Notes under the pieces: generated by a model
The model's input: the letters and a program-made list of their open reading frames with translations, nothing else
The model's database searches: none
What the model was told of the DNA's origin: nothing
Position numbers and translations under genes: made by a program
Origin: an uncultured Oscillospiraceae bacterium
GTDB taxonomy: Bacteria > Bacillota > Clostridia > Oscillospirales > Ruminococcaceae
DNA length: 39,922 bases
Direction of reading: 5' to 3'
Assembly: GCA_934465295.1 (NCBI GenBank)
Contig: CAKSKU010000021.1
Location: 1 to 39,922, forward strand
Shown here: positions 32,968-39,922 of the stretch, in pieces
How the letters are laid out: every line of letters starts with the position of its first letter
Position numbering within the stretch: the first letter of the stretch is position 1

Positions 32968-34094
32968 TTCTGAATGTTGCCGTGGGAAAGCTCGGTGAGG
33001 TAAGCATTGATGAAGCCGTCAATGTCGCCGTCCATTACAGCCTGAATGTTGCCGTTCTCATAGCCTGTGCGGTGGTCTTTTGCGAGGGTGTAAGGCATAA
33101 ATACATAGGAACGTATCTGTGCGCCCCAGGCGATCTCTTTCTGAACTCCCTTGATGTCTTCGATCTTTTCAAGGTGTTCTCTTTCCTTTATTTCAACGAG
33201 CTTGGACATGAGCATTTTCATAGCGTAGTCCTTGTTCTGATACTGGCTTCGCTGTGTCTGGCAGGAAACAACGATGCCCGTCGGGATATGTGTAAGACGA
33301 ACTGCGGAGGAGGTCTTGTTTACCTTCTGTCCGCCTGCGCCCGATGCACGGTAGAAGTCAATTTCAAGGTCTTCGGGGCGAATTTCGATGTTTGTGTCAG
33401 CCTCGCTCATTTCAGGCATAACTTCGAGCGAAGCGAAAGAGGTGTGGCGGCGTCCCGATGAGTCGAACGGCGAAACACGTACAAGTCTGTGAACGCCCGA
33501 TTCGGATTTCGTGAAGCCGTAAGCGTTAAGTCCCTCGATGAGGATAGATGCGGATTTGAGTCCTGCTTCATCACCGTCGAGATAGTCGAGAGTAGTTACC
33601 TTGAAGCCGTGGCTCTCAGCCCACATATTGTACATTCTGAAAAGCATCGATGCCCAGTCCTGCGCTTCTGTTCCGCCTGCGCCTGCGTGAAAGGTGAGGA
33701 TAGCGTTCTTACTGTCGTATTCTCCCGTGAGGAGCGTCGAAAGCTTCATAGCTTCAAGCTCTTTCTTGAAATGGTTAGCATCGGACTTGATCTCGAAAAC
33801 GACATCGTCATCTTCCTGCGCACCCTCTTCAAGCGTAAGCTCGATCATTGTAATGGTATCTTCAAGCTTTGCGTTGAGCTTGTTGTAGCTGTCGATGGTA
33901 GCTTCATCGTGCTTGATCTTCTGCATGACCTTCTGCGAATTTTCAAGATCGTCCCAGAAGCCGTCCTTGCCCGATTCTTCCTGAAGTGCGGCAATTTCAG
34001 CCTTAGCCTTGTCGATATCGAGAATTTTGTAAAGGTCTTTCATTTCGTTGCGGTAGCCTTCAAGCTCTACCTTTAATTCTTCAAGTAAAAGCAT
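32964..34094 (-). CDS. prfB: Peptide chain release factor 2
   Basis: Release factor of 376 aa that terminates at UGA and UAA. The stop-codon recognition motif is in VRVSPFDSSGRRH and the catalytic GGQ is in SGAGGQKVNKTSS, about residue 250. Length is normal. In many bacteria prfB needs a programmed +1 frameshift at an internal UGA near codon 25; here that region (LYKILDIDKAKAE) is one open frame with no UGA, so autoregulation by frameshifting is absent. Start: ATG with GGAG upstream. Translationally coupled to the ttcA-like gene. Confidence 0.96.
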   Translation of the reverse strand: MLLLEELKVELEGYRNEMKDLYKILDIDKAKAEIAALQEESGKDGFWDDLENSQKVMQKIKHDEATIDSYNKLNAKLEDTITMIELTLEEGAQEDDDVVFEIKSDANHFKKELEAMKLSTLLTGEYDSKNAILTFHAGAGGTEAQDWASMLFRMYNMWAESHGFKVTTLDYLDGDEAGLKSASILIEGLNAYGFTKSESGVHRLVRVSPFDSSGRRHTSFASLEVMPEMSEADTNIEIRPEDLEIDFYRASGAGGQKVNKTSSAVRLTHIPTGIVVSCQTQRSQYQNKDYAMKMLMSKLVEIKEREHLEKIEDIKGVQKEIAWGAQIRSYVFMPYTLAKDHRTGYENGNIQAVMDGDIDGFINAYLTELSHGNIQK

Positions 34095-34188
34095 ATATAT
34101 CTCCTTTTTTATGATTATTTACTATAATTATAAATGTGATTTTTCACTTTAGAGGACGGATCACCCGTCCGTTTTAAGCCGAAGCCCG

Positions 34189-34908
34189 TCAATACCCGTC
34201 CTTATCTCCACCGTAAATGCCAAGCAGCTCCTCCGAGAAACCCTCACCGTCCTTGACGGCAAGCGTCGGGAGGACTTTCATAAACGGCTTCCCTCCGAGC
34301 TTTCCCTCGATGAGGAACAGCCACGGCGAACAGCTGTGGTCTTTCGCCACAAAGCGCAGCGTTTTCGGCTCAATTTTGTTCGCTTTCATCGCAGAGATAA
34401 CGTCCGCAAGGCGTTCGGGGCGGTTGCAGATACAAAGCTTTCCGCCGAATTTCAGAAGTCCTGCCGCAGTTCTGCAAACATCATCGATATTGCATAATAT
34501 CTCGTGCCGAGCGATGCGCTGTGCTTCGCCAAGACTCTCGATTCCTGCGTTCGCAGCCTTATAGGGCGGATTGCAGGTCACAACATCGAATGTTCCTTTC
34601 GGAACCTTATCCCCGAGCGATTTCAGGTCGCCGAGAACGGGGATTAAACCGTCAAGTCTGTTCTTTTCAAGCGTTGTGCGGAACTGATCTATCGCCTGCT
34701 CCTGAATGTCAACGCCGTAAATAAGCTCGGGTTCAAATTTTATCTTCAGCAAAAGCGGGATTATGCCGCAGCCCGTGCCGAGGTCGCAAACCTTGTCTTT
34801 GTGACGTGGTGCGGAAAAATCCGCAAGCAGGAAAGCGTCCGTTCCGAATTTATGCTCGGGCGAAACGCAGATATCGATGCCCTTTTGCAGCGGTTCAAAT
34901 TTATACAT
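34189..34908 (-). CDS. trmN6: tRNA1(Val) (adenine(37)-N6)-methyltransferase
   Basis: SAM-dependent methyltransferase of 239 aa. Motif I is CDLGTGCGIIPLLL and the amino-methyl catalytic motif is TCNPPY, as in the TrmN6/YfiC family that methylates A37 of tRNA-Val. The HEILCNIDDV and CNRPERLADVI segments are typical. I place the start at ATG 34908, whose A overlaps the trkH stop (TGATG) with GGTGGG upstream; a longer frame would have no such site. A GGACGG/CCGTCC hairpin without a T tract lies just after the stop. Coupled to trkH, with no obvious functional link. Confidence 0.87.
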   Translation of the reverse strand: MYKFEPLQKGIDICVSPEHKFGTDAFLLADFSAPRHKDKVCDLGTGCGIIPLLLKIKFEPELIYGVDIQEQAIDQFRTTLEKNRLDGLIPVLGDLKSLGDKVPKGTFDVVTCNPPYKAANAGIESLGEAQRIARHEILCNIDDVCRTAAGLLKFGGKLCICNRPERLADVISAMKANKIEPKTLRFVAKDHSCSPWLFLIEGKLGGKPFMKVLPTLAVKDGEGFSEELLGIYGGDKDGY

Positions 34909-36269
34909 CAACCCACCATGACCTTTCCGACAGGGCATATCTCGTTCTTGCCGCCTCGTTTTGTGTTCATCGAAATGCTAAGTGCGAGCGAAACAGGACC
35001 TACTCTTCCGATGAACATTATTATAATAAGTATGACCTTTGAAATGATATTGCATTTTGCCGTAACGCCCGTTGAAAGCCCTGCCGTCGAAATTGCGGAG
35101 GTGACTTCATACGCAGCGTCAAGTCCCGATACATTCGGGTTAAGTCTGTATATCGCAAGTGAGGATACTATTATAAGAAATGCAAATATCATTGCGACCG
35201 TGAGTGCTTTGTAAACGACCTCGTGTTCGATCTTTCTTCCCATTGCGATAGTGTCCGTTCTGCCCGAAAGTACGCTCAGTATCGTCATAATGATGATAGC
35301 CATTGTCGTGAGCTTTATTCCGCCGCCCGTTGAACCGGGAGCAGCGCCGATGAACATAAACAGTATCGAGAATACTTTCATCATCGGGGACATTCCCTCA
35401 ATATCTATCGAGTTGAAGCCTGCCGTGCGGAGCGTTGCCGACTGAAAAAAGCTGTTTCCAAGCTTGTAGAGGAAGCTTTCACCGCCCAGAGTGCGGGGAT
35501 TGTTCCATTCAGTGATAAGCGTTGCAAGCATACCTGCGCCGACAAGTACCGCCGTTGAGATAAGCACAAGCTTCGACTGGAATTCAAGCTTTTTCTTCCT
35601 GCGGAATTCGATGAGATTCGTCCATACGAGGAATCCCAAGCCGCCTGCTATAATGAGTATCGGTATGACTATGACCGTTATAGGGTCGTGGGAAAGCGTT
35701 GTAACGCTCGAAAAAGGCTCTGCGACCATTCCCATTATGTCAAAGCCTGCATTGCAGAAAGCGGTTATCGAGAGATAAACGGCGATGTAGATCCCCTTTG
35801 CGCCGAACTTCGGGACATAAGATATTGAAAGCATCAGCGCACCTATCATCTCGCATATAAAAGATATCGCAAGAACATACCTTACCATATATTTTACATC
35901 GTAAAAGCCGCTCGTGTTTACCGATTCGGACGCTACCTGAATGGTGTGAAGCTCAGGCTTTTTTCGGATAAGGAAGTTGAAAAATGACGTAAAGGTCACC
36001 AAACCCAAACCGCCTATCTGTATCATGAGCAGAATGATTATCTGCCCGAAAACGCTCCAGTAGCTGCCCGTGTCAACAACGACAAGTCCCGTAACGCAGG
36101 TCGCCGAGGTCGCTGTAAAAAGCGCAGTCAGCGGACTTGTGAAGCAGTGCGATGCGGACGAGAACGGCATCATGAGCAGCAGCGTTCCGACAATGATCAC
36201 CGCCAGAAAGCTGATCGAGATGACCGCCGCAGGGTTCGGCTGTTTGTTTTTTGTTTTGTTCGGCTGCAT
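34908..36269 (-). CDS. TrkH/KtrB-family potassium uptake protein
   Basis: Integral membrane protein of 453 aa forming the potassium pore of a Ktr/Trk system. The four selectivity-filter repeats can be read: SATCVTGL, TAFCNAGFD, ATLRTAGFN and ISTAGLSTG, each with the key Gly. About eight to ten membrane helices span the protein, and the end has the FIGRVGPVSLALS signature. A cytoplasmic KtrA/TrkA NAD-binding subunit is normally needed; none is encoded next to it. Own promoter upstream; the trmN6 gene overlaps its stop codon. Confidence 0.94.
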   Translation of the reverse strand: MQPNKTKNKQPNPAAVISISFLAVIIVGTLLLMMPFSSASHCFTSPLTALFTATSATCVTGLVVVDTGSYWSVFGQIIILLMIQIGGLGLVTFTSFFNFLIRKKPELHTIQVASESVNTSGFYDVKYMVRYVLAISFICEMIGALMLSISYVPKFGAKGIYIAVYLSITAFCNAGFDIMGMVAEPFSSVTTLSHDPITVIVIPILIIAGGLGFLVWTNLIEFRRKKKLEFQSKLVLISTAVLVGAGMLATLITEWNNPRTLGGESFLYKLGNSFFQSATLRTAGFNSIDIEGMSPMMKVFSILFMFIGAAPGSTGGGIKLTTMAIIIMTILSVLSGRTDTIAMGRKIEHEVVYKALTVAMIFAFLIIVSSLAIYRLNPNVSGLDAAYEVTSAISTAGLSTGVTAKCNIISKVILIIIMFIGRVGPVSLALSISMNTKRGGKNEICPVGKVMVG

Positions 36270-36306
36270 TGACCTGACCTCTCAATATTTATACATTAAC
36301 TATAAT

Positions 36307-36335
36307 AGTATAACACATTTCGGAGGATTACGCAA
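36307..36335 (-). promoter_or_regulatory. Promoter of the trkH-trmN6 operon
   Basis: On the minus strand TTGCGT (36330-36335), 17 bases and TATACT (36307-36312), about 35 bases before the start codon. Confidence 0.65.
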
Positions 36336-36437
36336 CATATATTTCTGATTTTGGCGAAATTATATCGTTATTTTATAGAAAAATGAGCATGGAAACAGAT
36401 TTTTACATAAAATAAACCCGATAAGGTCTATACCAAT

Positions 36438-36467
36438 AAAAAACGGCGACCGTAAATAAGTCACCGC
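36438..36467 (-). terminator. Terminator of the pfp gene
   Basis: On the minus strand CGGTGAC pairs with GTCGCCG (one mismatch) over a 9-base loop, followed by TTTTTT. Confidence 0.8.
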
Positions 36468-36494
36468 TTTCATAATAAACTAAAAAAATATAAT

Positions 36495-36525
36495 AATTCC
36501 GAATTCCGCATTCCGAATTCCGCAT
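36495..36525 (-). repeat. Heptanucleotide tandem repeat after pfp
   Basis: Read on the minus strand, a few bases after the pfp TAA, four 7-base units of the form (G/T)CGGAAT are followed by TATTATA. It is nearly identical to the tract after gltD at 24889-24919, 11.6 kb away. Confidence 0.8.
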
Positions 36526-36530
36526 TTAAG

Positions 36531-37745
36531 TTACTGGTCAAGTCTGAAATGCACGGGAATACCGTTTCTGTATTCGGGGTGAACTTCGCCCTGAATGAGC
36601 GGCAGGAAGTAGTTGAGAGCGTCCGTCGTGACGTTGTTTCCGTCCTTGGATATCCACTCGGTCGGGAACTTTTTCTCCATATTTGCAATGCCCTTTATGT
36701 CGGAGGAAAGGATCTCAACTCGGTAGGGGTTGTTGCTTATCCTGTGGAAGACCATCATCTTGCCGCTCTCGCCGTTCATTGCGGCTTCAACTGCTGCGCT
36801 GCCTATCTGTGCGGCTTCGTTTATGTCGGTGAGCGAGGCGATGTGCGAGGAGCATCTCTGCATAACGTTAAGCTCAATAGAACGGACTTTGCAGCCGACA
36901 TTTGCGGCGGTGATGTTTTCGAGGTATTTTCCCACGCCCGAAAGGAACTTGTGACCGAATGCGTCCGTAAGCTCGGAGGAGAATCCCGTCTGACGGTTTT
37001 CACAGCGAATGCCCTCGGAAACTGCAACGATAACTGCCTTGTAGCGTGTCTGCGCTTCCTTTACATCGGCAAGGAATTTATCGGTCGAGAACGGTGCTTC
37101 GGGGAGATAGATAAGGTGCGGTGCAGGTTCGCCGTTCGCACGGAGTACGCAGGAGGAAGCCGTGAGCCAGCCTGCATCTCTGCCCATGATCTCAACTATC
37201 GTAACGGACGGGATAGAGTAAACACGGCTGTCACGGATAATTTCCTGCAATGTCGCAGCAACATACTTTGCTGCAGAGCCGAACCCCGGAGTGTGGTCGG
37301 TGTTCATTACATCGTTGTCGATAGTCTTGGGAACGCCGATGACCTTTATGTCGATGCCCGTTTCCCTGAAATAAGCATCAAGCTTCATAACGGTGTCCAT
37401 CGAGTCGTTGCCGCCGATGTAGAAGAACGCTTTTATATCGTGGCTGCGGAAGTTTTCGGCGATCTTTTCATAGTCGGAGCTGTCCTCGTTGTAGTCTTTG
37501 AGCTTGTAGCGGCACGAGCCGAGGATAGTTGACGGCGTTTTTTTGAGAAGGTCAATGTCATATTCCGAGGTGAGTATCTTCGTCAGGTCGATGAAATTGC
37601 CGTTTATCGCACCCTCGATGCCGTTTATCGAGCCGTATATCCCGTCGATGTCACGGCAGGACGATGCGCCTGAGAAAACGCCCGAAAGCGAGGAGTTTAT
37701 AGCGGCTGTTGGACCGCCCGACTGTGCGACAGCTATATTAAACAT
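36531..37745 (-). CDS. pfp: 6-phosphofructokinase, PPi-dependent type
   Basis: Glycolytic kinase of 404 aa that phosphorylates fructose 6-phosphate. The N-terminal loop is AQSGGPTAAINSS. At 111-115 the motif is GGNDS, where ATP enzymes have GGDGS, and at 139-145 it is PKTIDND with the Lys typical of pyrophosphate users; MGRDAGWLTA also fits that clade. Use of PPi makes the step reversible and saves ATP, common in anaerobes. I choose ATG at 37745 with GGAGG eight bases upstream. It is monocistronic with its own terminator and stands head-to-head with pyk, so two key glycolytic genes share one control region. Confidence 0.92.
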   Translation of the reverse strand: MFNIAVAQSGGPTAAINSSLSGVFSGASSCRDIDGIYGSINGIEGAINGNFIDLTKILTSEYDIDLLKKTPSTILGSCRYKLKDYNEDSSDYEKIAENFRSHDIKAFFYIGGNDSMDTVMKLDAYFRETGIDIKVIGVPKTIDNDVMNTDHTPGFGSAAKYVAATLQEIIRDSRVYSIPSVTIVEIMGRDAGWLTASSCVLRANGEPAPHLIYLPEAPFSTDKFLADVKEAQTRYKAVIVAVSEGIRCENRQTGFSSELTDAFGHKFLSGVGKYLENITAANVGCKVRSIELNVMQRCSSHIASLTDINEAAQIGSAAVEAAMNGESGKMMVFHRISNNPYRVEILSSDIKGIANMEKKFPTEWISKDGNNVTTDALNYFLPLIQGEVHPEYRNGIPVHFRLDQ

Positions 37746-37786
37746 AAAATTAACCTCCGATATATTTGAAAAAATACGGTTTTGCA

Positions 37787-37802
37787 CTATAATTAATTAT
37801 AG
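37787..37802 (-). promoter_or_regulatory. pfp -10 region inside a 16-bp perfect palindrome
   Basis: CTATAATTAATTATAG is its own complement and contains TATAAT on both strands. For pfp the -10 box would put the transcript start about 35-45 bases before the ATG. No good -35 box is visible. The dyad may be an operator or may fire in both directions. Confidence 0.5.
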
Positions 37803-37948
37803 CATACCTTATTTTTTGTTTCCATATCCAAAACGACAGTATTTCAGAGGTTTTTCGGGGTGTTTTTTCCGCTTTCGTACAGTAATGGTTTACAGAAAAC
37901 GTATTCTTAAGAAATTTTGCACTTTTTCAAAAATGTGTAATTTTTGTA

Positions 37949-37977
37949 TTGATTTTTATAAATTAATATGTTAAAAT
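37949..37977 (+). promoter_or_regulatory. pyk promoter
   Basis: TTGATT (37949-37954), 17 bases and TAAAAT (37972-37977). The leader to the pyk ATG is about 95 bases and contains a short upstream ORF. The stretch between this and the pfp promoter holds no other clear signal. Confidence 0.7.
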
Positions 37978-38037
37978 ATAAACTGGGAAAAGTTTTAAAT
38001 TTTCCTTAAATGAATTTTCAAAAGGCTTTTTGCTGTT

Positions 38038-38082
38038 ATGAGAGGAGGACACATACTTAATTCAAGTATGGTCGGTTTATGA
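38038..38082 (+). CDS. 14-codon upstream ORF overlapping the pyk start
   Basis: ATG at 38038 begins a 14-codon frame (MRGGHILNSSMVGL) whose TGA (38080-38082) overlaps the pyk ATG (38079-38081) as ATGA. Its own first codons are the AGAGGAGG that looks like pyk's ribosome site but lies 30 bases too far upstream. ACATACTT/AAGTATG forms a hairpin between them. The pyk start itself has only a weak site, so pyk may be translated by coupling to this leader. Only the reading frames are certain. Confidence 0.4.
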   Translation: MRGGHILNSSMVGL

Positions 38083-39500
38083 GAAAAACAAAGATAGTCT
38101 GCACAGTCGGTCCTGCTACGGACGATGACAACATTTTGCGTGAAATGATGCTCTCGGGCATGGACGTTGCACGTTTCAACTTTTCACACGGCGATTATGA
38201 GATACACAAGCGCCGCTTTGAACAGGTAACACGCCTGCGTGATGAACTCGGTCTGCCCATTGCCACAATGCTCGATACAAAAGGCCCTGAAATAAGACTC
38301 GGACAGTTTGTTGACAACAAGCCTGTCGATGTTGCCGACGGTGACACCATCACACTCACAACGATCGAGTGTGAATGCACCGCCAAAAAAGCTTACATCA
38401 ACTTCAAAAACCTGCCAAAGGACGTAAACGTCGGCACAACGATCCTTATAAATGACGGCGCAGTTGAACTCAGAGCAGAAAAGATAACCGACACGGATAT
38501 CGTTTGCACGGTAGTTCACGGCGGCACGCTTTCCAACAACAAGGGCATCAACGTCCCCGGCGTTGAGCTTTCTATGCCGTATCTTTCCGAGCGTGATATG
38601 AACGACCTTGAATTCGGCGCAAAAATGGGCTTCGACTTCATTGCGGCTTCGTTTGTGCGTTCTTCCGCAGATATAAATTACCTTAAAAAGTTCACCAAGA
38701 GCCTCGGCTGGACAACTCCGAGGATCATCTCCAAGATCGAAAATATGGACGGCGTGAACAACATCGACGAGATCATCGATGTTTCCGACGGAATCATGGT
38801 CGCAAGAGGAGATATGGGCGTTGAGATACCCTTCGAGCAGATACCTGCTATCCAGAAAGAGATCATCGAAAAGGGCTATATGAGCGGAAAGCAGGTCATC
38901 ACCGCAACTCAGATGCTTGAATCGATGATAACCAATCTCCGCCCGACAAGAGCCGAGATCACAGACGTTGCAAACGCTATCTATGACGGCACTTCCGCAA
39001 TTATGCTCTCGGGCGAAACTGCCGCAGGCAAGCACCCTGTTGAAGCCGTAAAGACAATGGCTCTCATTGCCGAAACAACGGAAAAGGATATCAACTACAT
39101 CGCACGTCTTTCCAAGCGCCCGATGCAGAAGGGAATCGACAGCACTAACGCTATCGCTCACGCCGCTGTTACGACAGCTCACGACCTCGGCGCAAAGGCT
39201 GTTATCACTGTAACGAAGTCGGGTTCGACCGCAAAGAACATATCGAAATACCGCCCGACCTGTATGATAATCGGCTGTACTCCCGATGATACCGTTCACC
39301 GTCAGATGAGCCTCAGCTGGGGCGTAGTTCCGATAAAGATGGACGAAAAGAGCAGCACCGATGAACTTTTCAGTGCCGCTATCGAAGCTGCCAAGGAACA
39401 CAAGCTTGTTGATACAGACGACATTGTAGTAATCACAGCAGGTATCCCTCTCGGTGTAGCAGGCAAGACGAATATGCTTAAGGTAGACACGATAAAGTGA
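38079..39500 (+). CDS. pyk: Pyruvate kinase
   Basis: Enzyme of 473 aa converting phosphoenolpyruvate and ADP to pyruvate and ATP in the cytoplasm. The N-terminal KIVCTVGPA, the MDVARFNFSHG motif, LDTKGPEIR, the active-site Lys region IISKIENMDG and VARGDMGVEI, and TQMLESM are all present. The C-terminal allosteric domain is of ordinary size; the extra PEP-utilizer-like domain seen in some Firmicutes is absent. The ATG at 38079 is forced, since an in-frame stop lies just upstream. Its nearest ribosome-like sequence is weak, and the strong AGGAGG is 30 bases away. Followed by a heptamer tract and a terminator. Confidence 0.97.
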   Translation: MRKTKIVCTVGPATDDDNILREMMLSGMDVARFNFSHGDYEIHKRRFEQVTRLRDELGLPIATMLDTKGPEIRLGQFVDNKPVDVADGDTITLTTIECECTAKKAYINFKNLPKDVNVGTTILINDGAVELRAEKITDTDIVCTVVHGGTLSNNKGINVPGVELSMPYLSERDMNDLEFGAKMGFDFIAASFVRSSADINYLKKFTKSLGWTTPRIISKIENMDGVNNIDEIIDVSDGIMVARGDMGVEIPFEQIPAIQKEIIEKGYMSGKQVITATQMLESMITNLRPTRAEITDVANAIYDGTSAIMLSGETAAGKHPVEAVKTMALIAETTEKDINYIARLSKRPMQKGIDSTNAIAHAAVTTAHDLGAKAVITVTKSGSTAKNISKYRPTCMIIGCTPDDTVHRQMSLSWGVVPIKMDEKSSTDELFSAAIEAAKEHKLVDTDDIVVITAGIPLGVAGKTNMLKVDTIK

Positions 39501-39504
39501 AAAT

Positions 39505-39566
39505 CAGTTGACAGTTGACAGTTGACAGTTAATAGTTAGCAGTTTACAGTTGATAGTTTACAATTA
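39505..39566 (+). repeat. Heptanucleotide repeat tract after pyk
   Basis: Starting four bases after the pyk stop there are about nine 7-base units of the pattern CAGTTGA, the first three identical and the later ones drifting (CAGTTAA, TAGTTAG, CAGTTTA, CAGTTGA, TAGTTTA, CAATTAA). The unit differs from the gltD and pfp tracts, but the period and position are the same. Confidence 0.8.
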
Positions 39567-39569
39567 ATA

Positions 39570-39635
39570 ATGGGCGTATCGATAGACGGTCGCTCCCAAG
39601 ATTAGCGAAAAAAGTAACTGCCACATTTGGAAGCT
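39570..39635 (+). repeat. RNA-like motif, copy 1 (before and within the pyk terminator)
   Basis: 39570-39598 matches 39779-39807 at 26 of 29 positions, and both are followed 28-29 bases later by the identical TTGGAAGCT (39627-39635 and 39837-39845). The copy lies in the pyk 3' region and its TTGGAAGCT falls in the loop of the pyk terminator. Confidence 0.65.
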
Positions 39636-39651
39636 GGGCAGTTACTTTTTT
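39608..39651 (+). terminator. pyk terminator
   Basis: AGTAACTGCC (39613-39622) pairs perfectly with GGCAGTTACT (39637-39646) over a 14-base loop, followed by TTTTTT. The A run on the left could make it work in both directions. Confidence 0.92.
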
Positions 39652-39737
39652 GCTTTCAAGCAGTATCTTAATGATATCGCAGATAAGTATTCCTGGAGTT
39701 AACAATTTTTTGTCAGAAATAAAAACGACTAAAACAC

Positions 39738-39766
39738 TTGACTTTTTTGCTCGGATGGCTTATAAT
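39738..39766 (+). promoter_or_regulatory. Promoter of the right-edge RNA
   Basis: TTGACT (39738-39743), 17 bases and TATAAT (39761-39766). The predicted start is near 39773, which is also the A of an ATG, so any protein would be read from a leaderless message. Confidence 0.75.
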
Positions 39767-39772
39767 ATAAAT

Positions 39773-39922
39773 ATGAAAATGAGCATACCGATAGACGGTC
39801 GCTCCCACTATATTGAGTTAAGAAATAACCGCTAAGTTGGAAGCTTTGATATGTACCCAGAATCCTGGACACAATAAAATAGCTTAACCCATGGATGCTA
39901 GCCTGTATAAAACAGGAGGCAT
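39773..39922 (+). ncRNA. Candidate structured RNA, runs off the right edge
   Basis: The transcript from the promoter at 39738-39766 would begin with the motif shared with 39570-39635. The motif folds as an outer GAGC/GCTC stem and an inner CCG/CGG stem closing an AUAGA loop. The three differences from copy 1 keep both stems paired (A-U to G-U, C-G to U-G). GCTCCCA can instead pair with the downstream TTGGAAGC, so two exclusive folds exist. A hairpin ATGC...CCTGT/ACAGG...GCAT ends the window. A 20-codon frame (39773-39835) also exists but has no ribosome site. No known RNA family was recognised. Confidence 0.4.

Noticed and set aside
36549..37532. 327-codon plus-strand frame opposite pfp
   Set aside because: Antisense shadow of the phosphofructokinase gene. 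No start signal or recognisable motif.
38184..39401. 405-codon minus-strand frame opposite pyruvate kinase
   Set aside because: Antisense shadow of pyk. The product is Cys/His-rich without any domain, and pyk is certain.
39505..39566. CRISPR array
   Set aside because: The repeats are 7-base contiguous units without spacers, and no cas genes are present.
39773..39835. 20-codon leaderless peptide gene after the strong promoter
   Set aside because: The sequence is shared with a non-coding copy that does not keep the frame features, and base changes follow RNA pairing, so an RNA is favoured. Not excluded.

Overview
The window looks like a chromosomal segment of an anaerobic gut or rumen Firmicute, most likely Oscillospiraceae (Ruminococcus-like). 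The grounds are strong AGGAGG ribosome sites, a pyrophosphate-type phosphofructokinase beside pyruvate kinase, NADPH-type gltBD, a TrkH potassium transporter, an Agr-like LytTR system, many TTGACA-17-TATAAT promoters, and an AT-rich accessory part joined to a more GC-balanced core. The genus is inferred from gene content and style, not proven.

Layout. (1) 1-3922, AT-rich accessory DNA: the start region of a minus-strand gene lying off the edge, an AgrC/AgrA-like sensor kinase and LytTR regulator, an XRE regulator and an Rpn-type PD-(D/E)XK nuclease. (2) 3924-5400: an IS256-family element whose transposase carries an in-frame amber codon before the catalytic Glu. (3) About 5440-11780: a compact integrative mobilizable element. 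It holds a zinc-finger protein (DUF6076-like), two small accessory proteins, a candidate oriT, MobC, a MobP-type relaxase, an excisionase and a tyrosine integrase, and it ends next to tRNA-Leu(UAA). It has no coupling protein or type IV secretion genes, so transfer would need a helper. (4) 12019-19727, mostly core: a large membrane protein of unknown role, a LysR regulator, an ECF transporter S component with an added coiled-coil tail, a cysteine desulfurase, a MarR-MATE operon in which the MATE gene is broken, and an alpha/beta hydrolase plus ATC-hydrolase pair. (5) 19850-24395: a decayed flavodoxin lipoprotein gene, a small helical protein, two copies of a palindromic repeat, and an extracellular solute-binding lipoprotein translationally coupled to a hybrid histidine kinase. 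(6) 24920-39500, housekeeping: gltB-gltD, a secreted membrane-anchored protein, prfB-ttcA, trkH-trmN6, pfp and, head-to-head with it, pyk. (7) 39501-39922: a heptamer repeat tract, the pyk terminator and a partly duplicated, apparently structured RNA with its own promoter that runs off the edge.

How it fits together. The core part covers nitrogen assimilation (GOGAT), lower glycolysis (PPi-PFK and pyruvate kinase), translation termination and tRNA modification, and potassium uptake. The accessory part covers peptide-type signalling and DNA mobility. The least conventional signals are the solute-binding protein/hybrid kinase unit, heptanucleotide tandem repeats placed directly after the stop codons of gltD, pfp and pyk, the integrase promoter nested in a 13-bp perfect inverted repeat, a hairpin cluster that may be oriT, a 14-codon upstream ORF overlapping the pyk start, and the duplicated RNA motif at the right edge.
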